A stretch of DNA of 64,000 bases from JAAOIF01 sp965217125 (GTDB lineage: Bacteria; Pseudomonadota; Gammaproteobacteria; PS1; Pseudothioglobaceae), in the NCBI GenBank assembly GCA_965217125.1, contig OZ244244.1, positions 868,001-932,000 on the forward strand. The letters are read 5' to 3'. Both the position numbers and the translations under genes were made by a program. Below the pieces are notes generated by a model, which was not told the DNA's origin, searched no databases, and was given only the letters and a program-made list of their open reading frames with translations. Of the stretch, positions 8,469-17,398 are shown in pieces (the first letter of the stretch is position 1; every line of letters begins with the position of its first letter).

Positions 8469-9476
8469 ATGAAACAATTATTAAAATTTATTTTTATGCC
8501 AATATTGGCAACCATAGCTTTTAGCGTTCAAGCAGGCACGCTCGAAGATGTGCAAAAAAAGGGCCACTTAAGTTGCGGCGTTTCAACAGGTACGCCAGGA
8601 TTTTCTAGCCCTGATTCAGGTGGCAACTGGTCTGGTATGGATGTCGATGTTTGTCGCGCTATTGCTGCTGCTGTTTTAGGTAATGCTAAAAAAGTGAAAT
8701 TTGTGCCACTAACAGCAAAAGAGCGTTTTATCGCACTACAGTCTGGCGAAGTTGATGTGCTTTCACGCAACACTACCTGGACACACACTCGTGATACTTC
8801 ACTTGGGCTTAGCTTTGCTGGTGTGAATTACTATGATGGTCAAGGCTTTATGGTTAAAAAATCACTTGGCGTAGATAGTGTGAAAGACTTAGATGGTGCT
8901 TCTTTTTGTGTCCAAGCAGGAACAACAACAGAGCTTAATCTTTCTGATTACTTCCGTTCAAATAATATGAAATTCAAAGCGGTTACTTATGACACTGCTG
9001 CACAAACTAAATCAGGCTTCGAAAAAGGCAGATGTGATGCACTAACTTCTGATGTGTCTCAACTTGCTGGTATTAGATCAACACTTTCAAATCCTAATTC
9101 TGCTGTAGTTTTGGGCGATGTTATCTCTAAAGAGCCACTAGGTCCTGTAGTGCGTAAAGACGATAATAACTGGTTTAATATTGTCAAATGGTCTCTTAAC
9201 GCTATGATTGAAGCAGAAGAGTTGGGCGTTACATCTGCTAATATAGATGATAGTAGCACCAGCCCTGGCATACAAAGGTTACAAGGTAGGTCTGGCAAAC
9301 TTAATGAGCATTTAAGTCTTGGAAAATCTTGGTCTCGTGATATCATTAAGCAAGTAGGTAACTATGGTGAAGTTTTTGAAAGAAATATTGGTATGTCAAC
9401 GCCAATTCAACTTCCTCGTGGTGTTAACCAATTATGGATAAAGGGCGGTATTTTATACGCTCCAGCGTTTAGATAA
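8469..9476 (+). CDS. aapJ: AapJ, periplasmic binding protein of the general L-amino acid ABC transporter
   Basis: This protein captures L-amino acids in the periplasm for the AapQMP permease. The ATG at 8469 follows AAGGAG (8456-8461) and gives a proper signal peptide (about residues 1-21, ending VQA). Upstream in-frame codons to 8376 have no ribosome site and would spoil the signal. The mature protein has the family landmarks KGHLSCGVSTGTPGFS, WSGMDVDVCRAIAAAV and LTAKERFIALQSGEVDVLSRNTTWT. The length of 335 residues is normal. It is first in aapJQMP and is followed by a hairpin that would keep its mRNA more abundant than the membrane genes. Confidence 0.95.
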   Translation: MKQLLKFIFMPILATIAFSVQAGTLEDVQKKGHLSCGVSTGTPGFSSPDSGGNWSGMDVDVCRAIAAAVLGNAKKVKFVPLTAKERFIALQSGEVDVLSRNTTWTHTRDTSLGLSFAGVNYYDGQGFMVKKSLGVDSVKDLDGASFCVQAGTTTELNLSDYFRSNNMKFKAVTYDTAAQTKSGFEKGRCDALTSDVSQLAGIRSTLSNPNSAVVLGDVISKEPLGPVVRKDDNNWFNIVKWSLNAMIEAEELGVTSANIDDSSTSPGIQRLQGRSGKLNEHLSLGKSWSRDIIKQVGNYGEVFERNIGMSTPIQLPRGVNQLWIKGGILYAPAFR

Positions 9477-9494
9477 GCGTTAGATAAATATAAA

Positions 9495-9528
9495 AATGAC
9501 CAATTGAAAAGTTGGTCATTTTTTTTAT
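9495..9528 (+). terminator. Rho-independent terminator/attenuator after aapJ
   Basis: AATGACCAA (9495-9503) and TTGGTCATT (9512-9520) form a perfect 9-bp stem around an 8-base loop, followed by a run of T (to about 9526). It lies 18 bases after aapJ and 36 before aapQ. It probably causes partial termination, giving more binding protein than permease, a common arrangement in ABC importers. Confidence 0.88.
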
Positions 9529-9563
9529 AAACTTTGTATTTTTAATAAAATACACAAAATCCT

Positions 9564-10730
9564 ATGCTTTCAAAAATAAAATCATTATTGTATAACAATG
9601 AGATTAGGGCGATTATATTACAAATAATCCTGCTGCTTGTCATTGTTTATTTTGCTTATGAAGCATTTGACAATATGCTACTCAACATTGAACAAAGAGG
9701 CATTAGGAGTGGCTTTGGTTTTTTAAGCGACGAAGCCGGCTTTGCCGTTAATGATAGTTTTATCCTAAACTATTCTCCGGCATCAACTAACCTGCAAGCA
9801 TTTTATACAGGTATTGTAAATACGCTGGTTGTTTCTATAAGCGGTATATTTTTTGCCTCAGTCATTGGTCTTACGATAGGGATTGCACGCTTGTCAAATA
9901 ATTATCTCATTAGAAAAATGGCTACAATGTATGTTGAAATTTTTAGAAACATTCCAATATTATTACAGATTTTATTTTGGTATTCTATAGCTATTACTTC
10001 CCTTCCCTCGTCAGTGAGAAATAGCATATCTTTTTTAGACAGTATTTTTATCAATTCCAGAGGCTTACTCCTGCCAAAACCAATGTTAGAAGGCGGTTTT
10101 TATCCTGTGTTTATTGCATTTGCACTCGGCGTTATTGCCTATGTTTTTATTAAAAAACACTACAAAAAACAACATAATGAAACGGGGAAGCATACTAACA
10201 CTATTGCGCATTTTATCTCTTTGATCTTTGTCATACCTATTGTCGTTTATTTTTTATTTGGTGGTAATTTTGAATATCCAGAACTTAAAGGCTTTAACTT
10301 TAAGGGTGGTATAAATCTTTCTATTGAATTCTTTTCACTTACTTTTGCCCTTAGTATATACGCTGCAACCTATATTGCAGAAGCAATCCGTTCTGGCATT
10401 GAAGCAGTTGACAAAGGACAGAAAGAAGCGGCCAGCTCGCTTGGTCTTAAATACAGTCAATCAATGCGTATAGTTATACTACCACAAGCACTTAGAGTAG
10501 CTATTCCGCCCATAATAAATCAATACTTAAACCTCACTAAAAACTCATCATTAGCAACAGCAATTGGTTATTCAGAGATAGTTACTATATTTTCAGGGAC
10601 AGTCTTAAATGTAGTAGGTCAAGCCATAGAAATCATTATGTTGACTATGTTAGTTTATTTGACAATATCACTTACTATATCGTTATTGTTAAATATTTTT
10701 AATAATAAAATGCAAATTAAAGGTCGGTAA
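9564..10730 (+). CDS. aapQ: AapQ, permease subunit of the general L-amino acid ABC transporter
   Basis: AapQ is an inner-membrane subunit that forms the translocation path with AapM. The 388 residues have an N-terminal membrane segment (about 16-33), then the His/Glu/Asp-type permease core starting near NTLVVSISGIFFASVIGLTIG. The EAA loop is clear: EAIRSGIEAVDKGQKEAASSLGL. The insertion between early helices, with a charged KKHYKKQHNETGKH loop, is typical of the larger AapQ/M type. It is followed 4 bases later by aapM. The membrane topology and operon position make the call secure. Confidence 0.94.
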   Translation: MLSKIKSLLYNNEIRAIILQIILLLVIVYFAYEAFDNMLLNIEQRGIRSGFGFLSDEAGFAVNDSFILNYSPASTNLQAFYTGIVNTLVVSISGIFFASVIGLTIGIARLSNNYLIRKMATMYVEIFRNIPILLQILFWYSIAITSLPSSVRNSISFLDSIFINSRGLLLPKPMLEGGFYPVFIAFALGVIAYVFIKKHYKKQHNETGKHTNTIAHFISLIFVIPIVVYFLFGGNFEYPELKGFNFKGGINLSIEFFSLTFALSIYAATYIAEAIRSGIEAVDKGQKEAASSLGLKYSQSMRIVILPQALRVAIPPIINQYLNLTKNSSLATAIGYSEIVTIFSGTVLNVVGQAIEIIMLTMLVYLTISLTISLLLNIFNNKMQIKGR

Positions 10731-10734
10731 TATT

Positions 10735-11838
10735 ATGCCAATTTATCAATTACAACAAGTTAAAAAACCGCCCACATCAAAAAGTGGAACAATTTTATGG
10801 CTAAAAGAAAATATGTTTTCATCTTTTAGTAATGTAATACTTACTTTTTTAGCACTATATGTTGCTTATTTAATTTTACCCCCCATTCTAAATTGGACAA
10901 TATTTGATGCTAATTTCAGTTTAAGCTCAAACAATACTAATTGTGGGCGTGATGGCGCATGTTGGGGGTTTATTAGCTCAAACTTTAAAGTATTCATTTA
11001 TGGGTTTTACCCAGATGAAGAAGTTTGGCGTATTAACCTTATGTTTGGCATTGTTATGGCTCTTGTGGCGTTTACAGCGTTTATCAAAAACTTACAATAT
11101 AAAATACGCTATATTGTTGGCTCTTTTTTGATCTATCCTGTTATTGCCTTTATTTTATTGAATGGTGGCAGTTTAGGTTTGGAAGTAGTTGAAACTGACA
11201 AATGGGGAGGGCTAACCTTAACCATTATAGTCGCCGTAGTTGGTATTATAGCGTCTTTTCCATTAGGTGTAATGCTTGCCCTGGGTAGGCAATCTGAAAT
11301 GAAAGTTATTAAGTTTTTCTCAGTTATTTATATTGAGTTTATTCGTGGTGTGCCGCTTATTACTATTTTGTTTATGGCGTCTGTTGTTTTGCCGCTGTTT
11401 TTCTCAGTGGGAACAGATATTGATAAACTACTTAGGGCTCTAATTGGCATAACTTTATTTCAAGCAGCTTATATCGCTGAGGTTTTAAGAGGGGGTTTGC
11501 AAGCCATTCCTAAGGGGCAACACGAAGCAGCAAATGCTATGGGTTTGAGTTTTGTAAAAAAAACTATGCTTATCATCTTGCCGCAAGCATTAAAAGTATC
11601 TATCCCTAACATTGTTGGCTCTTTTATTGCATTATTCAAAGACACAACGCTAATTTTAATCATTGGGTTATATGATATGTTAGCAATAGTAGGGGCGGCT
11701 ACAAGTAACCCTATTTGGCTAGGAAGAGAAACTGAAGGCTATGTTTTTGTAGCCATGGTAATTTGGGTTTTACTATATTCAATGAGCCGCTATTCAAAGG
11801 TGTTAGAGCTTAGATACAGCACAGAACATAAAAACTAA
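10735..11838 (+). CDS. aapM: AapM, second permease subunit of the general L-amino acid ABC transporter
   Basis: AapM pairs with AapQ in the membrane. The 367 residues show an N-terminal segment (about 30-52), the family-typical soluble loop with CGRDGACWGFI, more helices, and the permease core with EAA loop EVLRGGLQAIPKGQHEAANAMGL. The C-terminal GSFIALFKDTTLILIIGLYD is typical of AapM/GltK-like subunits. It starts 4 bases after aapQ and is followed 19 bases later by aapP. Confidence 0.94.
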   Translation: MPIYQLQQVKKPPTSKSGTILWLKENMFSSFSNVILTFLALYVAYLILPPILNWTIFDANFSLSSNNTNCGRDGACWGFISSNFKVFIYGFYPDEEVWRINLMFGIVMALVAFTAFIKNLQYKIRYIVGSFLIYPVIAFILLNGGSLGLEVVETDKWGGLTLTIIVAVVGIIASFPLGVMLALGRQSEMKVIKFFSVIYIEFIRGVPLITILFMASVVLPLFFSVGTDIDKLLRALIGITLFQAAYIAEVLRGGLQAIPKGQHEAANAMGLSFVKKTMLIILPQALKVSIPNIVGSFIALFKDTTLILIIGLYDMLAIVGAATSNPIWLGRETEGYVFVAMVIWVLLYSMSRYSKVLELRYSTEHKN

Positions 11839-11857
11839 AAGGTAGGTAGATTTAATT

Positions 11858-12598
11858 ATGAATACAAATATTATTGAAATTAACGGTTTAAATAAGTGGT
11901 ATGGTGATTTTCATGCACTTAAAAATATTAATTTAGAAGTTAAAGAGGGTGAAATTATTGTGATTTGCGGACCTTCAGGCAGTGGTAAATCAACCTTAAT
12001 ACGCTGTATAAATCTGCTTGAACAATATCAACAAGGTAAGATTACAGTTGACGGCATAAAACTTAGCGATGATGTTAAAAAAATCAGACAATTACGCTCA
12101 GAAGTGTCAATGGTGTTTCAGCATTTTAATCTTTTTCCTCATCTTAGTATTATCGATAACTTAAGCTTAGCACCAATTTGGGTGCATAATCAACCTAAGC
12201 AACAAGCAATCGATAAATCCTTGTCATTACTTGATAGAGTAGGCATCAAGGACCAAGCTGAAAAGTATCCAAATCAGCTAAGTGGTGGTCAGCAGCAACG
12301 GGTTGCGATTGCTAGGGCATTATGCACTTCGCCTAAGATTATGTTGTTTGACGAGCCAACCTCAGCATTAGACCCTGAAATGATTTCAGAAGTGTTAGAT
12401 GTAATGATAGAATTGTCCAAAGAGGGCATCACCATGCTTTGTGTAACGCATGAAATGGGCTTTAGCAAGAAAGTGGCTGACCGTATTATCTTTATGGATG
12501 AAGGGCAAATTATTGAAGAAAATCAACCTGATGCCTTCTTTAATAATCCAGAATCTGATCGTTTAAAGTTGTTTTTAGAGCAAATATTAATGCATTAA
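11858..12598 (+). CDS. aapP: AapP, ATP-binding subunit of the general L-amino acid ABC transporter
   Basis: AapP is the cytoplasmic ATPase that drives AapQM. All ABC motifs are present: Walker A GPSGSGKST (38-46), Q-loop VFQHFNLFPH, signature LSGGQQQR, Walker B MLFDEPTSALD, and the switch histidine in CVTHEMGF. The 246 residues are the standard length for the polar amino acid family. It closes the aapJQMP operon. The next gene begins 21 bases after the stop and could be read through. Confidence 0.95.
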   Translation: MNTNIIEINGLNKWYGDFHALKNINLEVKEGEIIVICGPSGSGKSTLIRCINLLEQYQQGKITVDGIKLSDDVKKIRQLRSEVSMVFQHFNLFPHLSIIDNLSLAPIWVHNQPKQQAIDKSLSLLDRVGIKDQAEKYPNQLSGGQQQRVAIARALCTSPKIMLFDEPTSALDPEMISEVLDVMIELSKEGITMLCVTHEMGFSKKVADRIIFMDEGQIIEENQPDAFFNNPESDRLKLFLEQILMH

Positions 12599-12619
12599 CC
12601 CAGCACAATCACAATCATT

Positions 12620-13066
12620 ATGGGTTTATTTAGCAGAAACAAAAAACATAAGAATATCGAAAAAACCGATGAAAGTCAAAATTGGAATAAGGCACTTAAA
12701 CGCAACATTATTAACAAAACTGGCTCAATTCAACAAGGATTTGAATTTGATAAAAACATTGATACAATAGTATCAAAACCTATATCAAGGAGTAAGAAGG
12801 GACTAAGTTATACTATTCAAGATATTAGCAAGGACCAAGTTGAAATTTTGAAAAAATGTAGCGATGAAAACACTGCTACTGAGTTGATGAAATTTTTAAA
12901 AAGAACAAACAAAACAAAATTTAAACAAAACATTTTAGACCCATTGATTTATTGTGGCTTTTTTGAATTAACCATTCCAGAAAAACCAACCAGTCCAAAA
13001 CAAAAATATCGCCTTACTGGGAAGTTTGTTAGAAAAACAGCAATCCTAAGTGATAATACATTGTAA
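12620..13066 (+). CDS. Hypothetical protein with a C-terminal winged-helix-like segment
   Basis: Most of this 148-residue protein is unfamiliar: a lysine-rich polar N-terminus without signal or membrane segments. The C-terminal stretch ILDPLIYCGFFELTIPEKPTSPKQKYRLTGKF (about 105-136) resembles the winged-helix end of RecG-like AlbA/AAA-4 and Fic-type proteins, which commonly reads LxPLLExGLIExTIPDKPxSxxQKYRLT. The rest of such a protein, with its ATPase or Fic domain, is missing. This may be a relic or a free-standing DNA-binding piece. It starts 21 bases after aapP, but a functional link to transport is not evident. Confidence 0.55.
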   Translation: MGLFSRNKKHKNIEKTDESQNWNKALKRNIINKTGSIQQGFEFDKNIDTIVSKPISRSKKGLSYTIQDISKDQVEILKKCSDENTATELMKFLKRTNKTKFKQNILDPLIYCGFFELTIPEKPTSPKQKYRLTGKFVRKTAILSDNTL

Positions 13067-13111
13067 AAACACTGTTTTTAAATAATTAGCTTCAAATTTT
13101 TGATTTAAGCG

Positions 13112-13187
13112 ACTTTTTTATAAAAGTGATATTGTGAGCTGGCTAATATGTGTAATAGTTTTAAAAAATTGCTTTTTAAAAGCAATT
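13112..13187. promoter_or_regulatory. Two palindromes upstream of hemH
   Basis: ACTTTT-TTAT-AAAAGT lies at 13112-13127. AATTGCTTTT-T-AAAAGCAATT lies at 13167-13187 and is a perfect inverted repeat with 10-base arms. The second ends 21 bases before the hemH ATG and abuts TATATAAG, a possible -10 region. That position fits an operator or an mRNA hairpin. It does not resemble a classic Fur box. The regulator is unknown. Confidence 0.4.
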
Positions 13188-13208
13188 ATATAAGTATAGG
13201 AAATTTTT

Positions 13209-14183
13209 ATGAAAACTGGCATTTTATTAACTAACTTAGGCACGCCTGATTCGCCTACAAAGGCTAGTTTAAGGCGGTATTTGAAGCAATTTTTATCAGA
13301 CCCTCGAGTAATTCAGCCGCCTAATAAACTAATCTGGTGGTTGATTTTAAATGTGGTTATTTTAAATATTAGAACTAAAAAATCTGCCCAAAATTACGCT
13401 AAAATTTGGAACAAATTCGGCAATGGGTCGCCACTATTGGCGATTACTAATTTACAACTGCAAGGCGTTAAAAAAACACTGCAAAATCAATATGACAATC
13501 TACTTTTTGAAGTGGCTATGCGTTATGGCAATCCATCAATTCCTGCGGCTTTAGAGAAATTACAAGTGCAAGATTGTGAGAAAATCATTGTTTTGCCGCT
13601 TTATCCGCAATATTCCAAGACCACAACCCTTTCAACAGCTGATGAAATTAATAAAATTCTTAGTAATTGGGTCAATAAGCCAAACTTGGTTTTTATTGAA
13701 CATTACTACCAAAATACTGACTATATTCAATGTTTGGCTAATTCAGTGCTTGAATATCAAACGCAACACGGCAAACCAGACAAGTTGATGATTTCATTCC
13801 ATGGCATCCCTAAGCGTTTTGTTGATAATGGCGATCCTTATTATAATCATTGTGTTAGCACTGCTAAATTACTTGCTAAAGCACTAAATTTAGATAATAC
13901 GGATTATGAACTTTGCTTTCAGTCGATATTTGGGCGAGAAGAATGGCTCAAACCGCAGATAAAAACCCGCCTACAAGCATTAGCTGGTCAAGGCACGCAG
14001 CAAGTCCAAGTGATTTGCCCAGGATTTTGTGCAGATTGTCTGGAAACATTAGAAGAAATTGATATAGAAAACCGAGATTATTTTATCAAAGCTGGTGGCA
14101 AAATATTTGGTTATATTCCCGCCTTAAATTACCGTAAAGACCATATTGAAGCGATTTCAAGCATAATAGCTAAACATTTATAA
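13209..14183 (+). CDS. hemH: Ferrochelatase HemH
   Basis: Ferrochelatase inserts ferrous iron into protoporphyrin IX, the last step of heme synthesis. The 324 residues open with GILLTNLGTPDSPT, the family start, and contain the catalytic histidine in SFHGIP (His198), FGREEWLKPQ and the late acidic motif CADCLETLEEID. The CPGFCADC cysteines are notable because some bacterial ferrochelatases hold a [2Fe-2S] cluster, though the full ligand set is not evident here. The gene stands alone with its own leader. High heme demand fits a respiratory sulfur oxidiser. Confidence 0.95.
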   Translation: MKTGILLTNLGTPDSPTKASLRRYLKQFLSDPRVIQPPNKLIWWLILNVVILNIRTKKSAQNYAKIWNKFGNGSPLLAITNLQLQGVKKTLQNQYDNLLFEVAMRYGNPSIPAALEKLQVQDCEKIIVLPLYPQYSKTTTLSTADEINKILSNWVNKPNLVFIEHYYQNTDYIQCLANSVLEYQTQHGKPDKLMISFHGIPKRFVDNGDPYYNHCVSTAKLLAKALNLDNTDYELCFQSIFGREEWLKPQIKTRLQALAGQGTQQVQVICPGFCADCLETLEEIDIENRDYFIKAGGKIFGYIPALNYRKDHIEAISSIIAKHL

Positions 14184-14281
14184 ACTTCGCATAATTTATA
14201 TTATGTTAAATTTATTACTCTTGCATTATTTTTTGTTAAGTTTCTTATTTATTTAATCAAATAGTTGATATAATTCAAAGT

Positions 14282-14584
14282 ATGAATGTAGAAATAAAAA
14301 TAAAATTTAATGTGGCGATTGAAAAAGATAATCAAGGTTATGTAGCGCGTATTTTGTCTTTAGGTTTATATGGTGTTGGTGATACTAAAGCTCAAGCAAC
14401 TAAAAGCCTTAAAACTTCAATCGATATAACTATAGAGCATTGTTTGGCTGATGGAACATTGAACGATGTTTTAAAAGAAGCCGGATTTGAGAAAAGAATT
14501 AGAACCTCAAAATCTAAGAAAGTGATACCGCTTGACTATTCTTTTCCGATAAATTATGAGCAAAAGCAAAGGTTATACGCATAA
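14282..14584 (+). CDS. hicB: HicB-family antitoxin
   Basis: HicB antitoxins neutralise the HicA mRNA interferase and usually autoregulate the operon. The 100 residues show the degraded RNase-H-like HicB fold: FNVAIEKDNQGYVARILSLGLYGVGDTKAQATKSLKTSIDI (about 9-49). The following tail (DVLKEAGFEKR) has no obvious HTH or ribbon-helix-helix. It overlaps the hicA start by 29 bases, in the order antitoxin then toxin. The reading frame is intact, in contrast to the toxin. The 98-base spacer upstream is AT-rich and probably carries the promoter. Confidence 0.75.
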   Translation: MNVEIKIKFNVAIEKDNQGYVARILSLGLYGVGDTKAQATKSLKTSIDITIEHCLADGTLNDVLKEAGFEKRIRTSKSKKVIPLDYSFPINYEQKQRLYA

Positions 14585-14817
14585 GATTACCTTAATTAAG
14601 CCTAATCAATTTATAAAAATCCTAAAATTATTTGGGTTTAAGTCCAAGTCATTTAATGGTGGCAGCCATGTAAAAATGACAAAAAAAAGTATTAAACTCC
14701 TTAATTGTTGTTGTCAAACATGGCAATCAAGAAATACGCAGTTTTGATATTAAAAGCTCGTTAAAAACTGCTGGTATTTCTGAGCAAGATTATTTAGATA
14801 AGTTTAATTCTTTGTAG
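14556..14817 (+). pseudogene. hicA: HicA toxin gene with a +1 frameshift in an A8 run
   Basis: HicA toxins are small dsRBD-like mRNA interferases. The first frame encodes a HicA N-terminus with the catalytic-histidine motif GGSHVKM, then loses homology and stops at 14745-14747. One base out of frame, from the A8 run at 14681-14688 onward, the sequence continues as LIVVVKHGNQEIRSFDIK and LKTAGISEQDYLDKF to a TAG at 14815-14817, the expected HicA C-terminus. Removing one A restores a single 86-codon gene. So the toxin is either broken by a one-base insertion or subject to slippage. A sequencing or assembly error in the homopolymer is also possible. Confidence 0.75.
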
Positions 14818-15051
14818 TTCAATTTTTAGACATTTTTTGCTAAATTAATCTTGTTATTTTTTCACAACTATTGCCCTATAAGGCTTTACTCTTTTTATTA
14901 GTAAAAAGTAATAAATATATTGAGATTTTTGATTAAAAATCTTCTAAATTTTTTTTATTTTTTTTTAATATCACAAAGCCTTTTGTAGCAAACTATGCAG
15001 CGATTTATTAGTAAAAATATAAAAATACCCACTTGCAAAATAATCCTAAAC
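14818..15051. other. AT-rich spacer between hicA and the nrdA control region
   Basis: Apart from the NrdR boxes annotated next to it, this spacer shows long A/T runs and TTTATTAGTAAAA, which occurs twice (14896-14908 and 15005-15017). No open frame with a ribosome site and no RNA gene was seen. Confidence 0.5.
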
Positions 15052-15099
15052 ACACTATATTTAGTTATAATTAACTTTTAATAACACTATATGTAGTTT
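15052..15099 (+). promoter_or_regulatory. Pair of NrdR boxes upstream of nrdAB
   Basis: ACACTATATTTAGTTA (15052-15067) and ACACTATATGTAGTTT (15084-15099) match the 16-base NrdR box acaCwAtATaTwGtgt at most positions. They are separated by 16 bases, the known tandem spacing of about three helical turns. They sit 15-62 bases before the nrdA ATG. NrdR is the ATP/dATP-sensing repressor of ribonucleotide reductase operons; its gene is not in this window. Confidence 0.85.
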
Positions 15100-15113
15100 T
15101 ATACGGAGAATAA

Positions 15114-17390
15114 ATGAATTCAGATATTCAGGTTATCAAGCGCAATGGCAAAAAAGAATCAATTGATATGGAGAAGATCCATCGTGTAGTTCATTGGGCT
15201 TCTCAAGACTTAAATGGCGTTAGCGTTTCTCAAGTTGAAATCAATGCACAACTGGCGTTTTTTGACGGTATTAAAACCGCAGATATTCACGAAACTATTA
15301 TTAAATCTGCGGCAGATTTAATCTCAACTGAAGCACCAGATTATCAATATTTAGCCGCCCGTTTAGCTATTTTTCATCTGCGTAAAAAGGCGTTTAAATC
15401 CTTCACCCCGCCACTATTGCTTGAGCATATAAAGAAAAATACCGATTTAGGCATATATGATAAGGCTATTTTGAATAAATATAGCGAGGCAGAAATCAAT
15501 CAATTGGATAAATATATTGACCATTGGCGTGATATGCAATTCTCTTATGCCGCGGTCAAACAGTTGGAAGGCAAGTATTTAGTGCAAAATCGCGTTACCG
15601 GTGAAATTTATGAATCGCCACAATTGCTGTATATGTTAGTCGGCATGTGTTTGTTCCAAGAATATCAAAACCAAGCGCGTATAGACATTGTTAAACGCTT
15701 CTATGACAGCGTATCTAACTTCAAAATTTCACTACCGACCCCGATTATGGCAGGGGTTCGCACCCCAACGCGCCAATTTTCATCCTGTGTGCTGATTGAG
15801 ACTGATGATGACCTAGATTCAATCAGCGCAACAGCTGGCGCTATCGTTAAATATGTGTCTCAACGGGCTGGCATTGGTATTAATGCTGGCAAAATTCGTG
15901 CATTGGGCAGCCCTATTCGTGGCGGCGAAGCTACGCATACCGGCTGTATTCCTTTTTATAAGCATTTCTATACGGCGGTTAAATCTTGCTCTCAGGGCGG
16001 TGTGCGTGGCGGAGCAGCCACCCTATTCTACCCATTATGGCACCTTGAAATTAGAGAGTTGTTGGTATTAAAAAATAATGCTGGCACTGATGAAAATCGT
16101 ATTCGTCATTTGGATTATGGCGTTCAGTTTAACGGGCTTATGTATCAGCGTTTTCTGGCAGATGGCGAAATTACGCTATTCTCTCCACATGATGTGCCCG
16201 GCTTATATGATGCCTTTTTTGAGGACCAAACAGAATTTAAGCGTTTATATAAAAACTATGAGGCGGATTGCTCAATTAACAAGAAAAGCATTAAAGCCAG
16301 AGAGTTGTTTGCTAAATTTATGCAAGAACGCGCCAATACTGGGCGTATTTATTTACAAAATGTAGATCATTGCAATACTCACGGTGCGTTTGATGCAAAA
16401 CAAGCCCCAGTGCGCCAATCTAATCTGTGTATGGAAATCACCCTACCAACCAAGCCGCTATACTCGGTTCAGGATGAAAACGGTGAAATAGCTTTATGCA
16501 CCCTTTCTGCGGTTAATCTTGGCGCACTTGACAGCTTAGATGAGTTGGCAGATATAACAGAAATTATCGTGCGTGCATTGGATTCATTGCTTGATTATCA
16601 AGATTATCCAATTAAAGCCGCTGAACTTGCCAGTATGAATCGCCGCACATTAGGCATTGGAGTAACTAATTTAGCATATTATTTAGCCAAAAACGGTGTT
16701 AAATACTCAGATGGGTCTGGCAATCAACTAATTCACCAAACCTTTGAGGCGCTGCAATATTATTCTCTCAAAGCATCCAACAAATTAGCATCGGAATTTG
16801 GCGCCTGCCCTGCTTTTTGCGATACCAACTATGCACAAGGCAAAATGCCGATTGATACCTACAAAAAAGATGTTGATACTTTTTGCAACACTAAATTAAA
16901 CTTCGACTGGGATAAATTACGCAAAAATATTGTTGCAACAGGGCTTAGAAACTCAACTTTAACAGCATTGATGCCCTGCGAAAGCTCATCACAAATTTCT
17001 AATTCCACCAATGGCATTGAGCCGCCCCGAGGTTTTGTCTCAATTAAACAATCAAAAGATGGCATTCTAAAACAAATTGTGCCAGATTACCAAGCCTTAA
17101 AAGACCAATACGAGCTGCTTTGGGATATTAAAGATAATGAGGGCTATTTGCAACTTTGCGCGATTATGCAAAAGTTTGTTGACCAATCAATCTCTACTAA
17201 TACCCATTATGACCCATCAAAGTTTGAGGGCAACAAAGTGCCGATGAAACTATTTTTAATGGACTTGCTAAAGGCTTATAAATACGGTATTAAGACGCTT
17301 TATTATCATACTACGCGTGATGGTAGCGGCGAACAAGAGCTGCAAAAAGAAGACGATAACGCTTGTGTTGACGGCGTTTGCAAATTATAG
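15114..17390 (+). CDS. nrdA: Ribonucleoside-diphosphate reductase class Ia, alpha subunit NrdA
   Basis: NrdA reduces ribonucleoside diphosphates to deoxy forms. The 758 residues start with an ATP cone (IQVIKRNGKKESIDMEKIHRVV), which is the allosteric activity site. The catalytic barrel includes the redox cysteine in FSSCVLIETDDD, the NLCMEITLPT active-site loop, and MPCESSSQISNSTNGIEPPR. The tail ends NACVDGVCKL, the two-cysteine thioredoxin/glutaredoxin exchange site. The length equals that of E. coli NrdA (761). It heads an operon with nrdB and a ferredoxin behind two NrdR boxes. Confidence 0.97.
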   Translation: MNSDIQVIKRNGKKESIDMEKIHRVVHWASQDLNGVSVSQVEINAQLAFFDGIKTADIHETIIKSAADLISTEAPDYQYLAARLAIFHLRKKAFKSFTPPLLLEHIKKNTDLGIYDKAILNKYSEAEINQLDKYIDHWRDMQFSYAAVKQLEGKYLVQNRVTGEIYESPQLLYMLVGMCLFQEYQNQARIDIVKRFYDSVSNFKISLPTPIMAGVRTPTRQFSSCVLIETDDDLDSISATAGAIVKYVSQRAGIGINAGKIRALGSPIRGGEATHTGCIPFYKHFYTAVKSCSQGGVRGGAATLFYPLWHLEIRELLVLKNNAGTDENRIRHLDYGVQFNGLMYQRFLADGEITLFSPHDVPGLYDAFFEDQTEFKRLYKNYEADCSINKKSIKARELFAKFMQERANTGRIYLQNVDHCNTHGAFDAKQAPVRQSNLCMEITLPTKPLYSVQDENGEIALCTLSAVNLGALDSLDELADITEIIVRALDSLLDYQDYPIKAAELASMNRRTLGIGVTNLAYYLAKNGVKYSDGSGNQLIHQTFEALQYYSLKASNKLASEFGACPAFCDTNYAQGKMPIDTYKKDVDTFCNTKLNFDWDKLRKNIVATGLRNSTLTALMPCESSSQISNSTNGIEPPRGFVSIKQSKDGILKQIVPDYQALKDQYELLWDIKDNEGYLQLCAIMQKFVDQSISTNTHYDPSKFEGNKVPMKLFLMDLLKAYKYGIKTLYYHTTRDGSGEQELQKEDDNACVDGVCKL

Positions 17391-17398
17391 GAGAAAAA

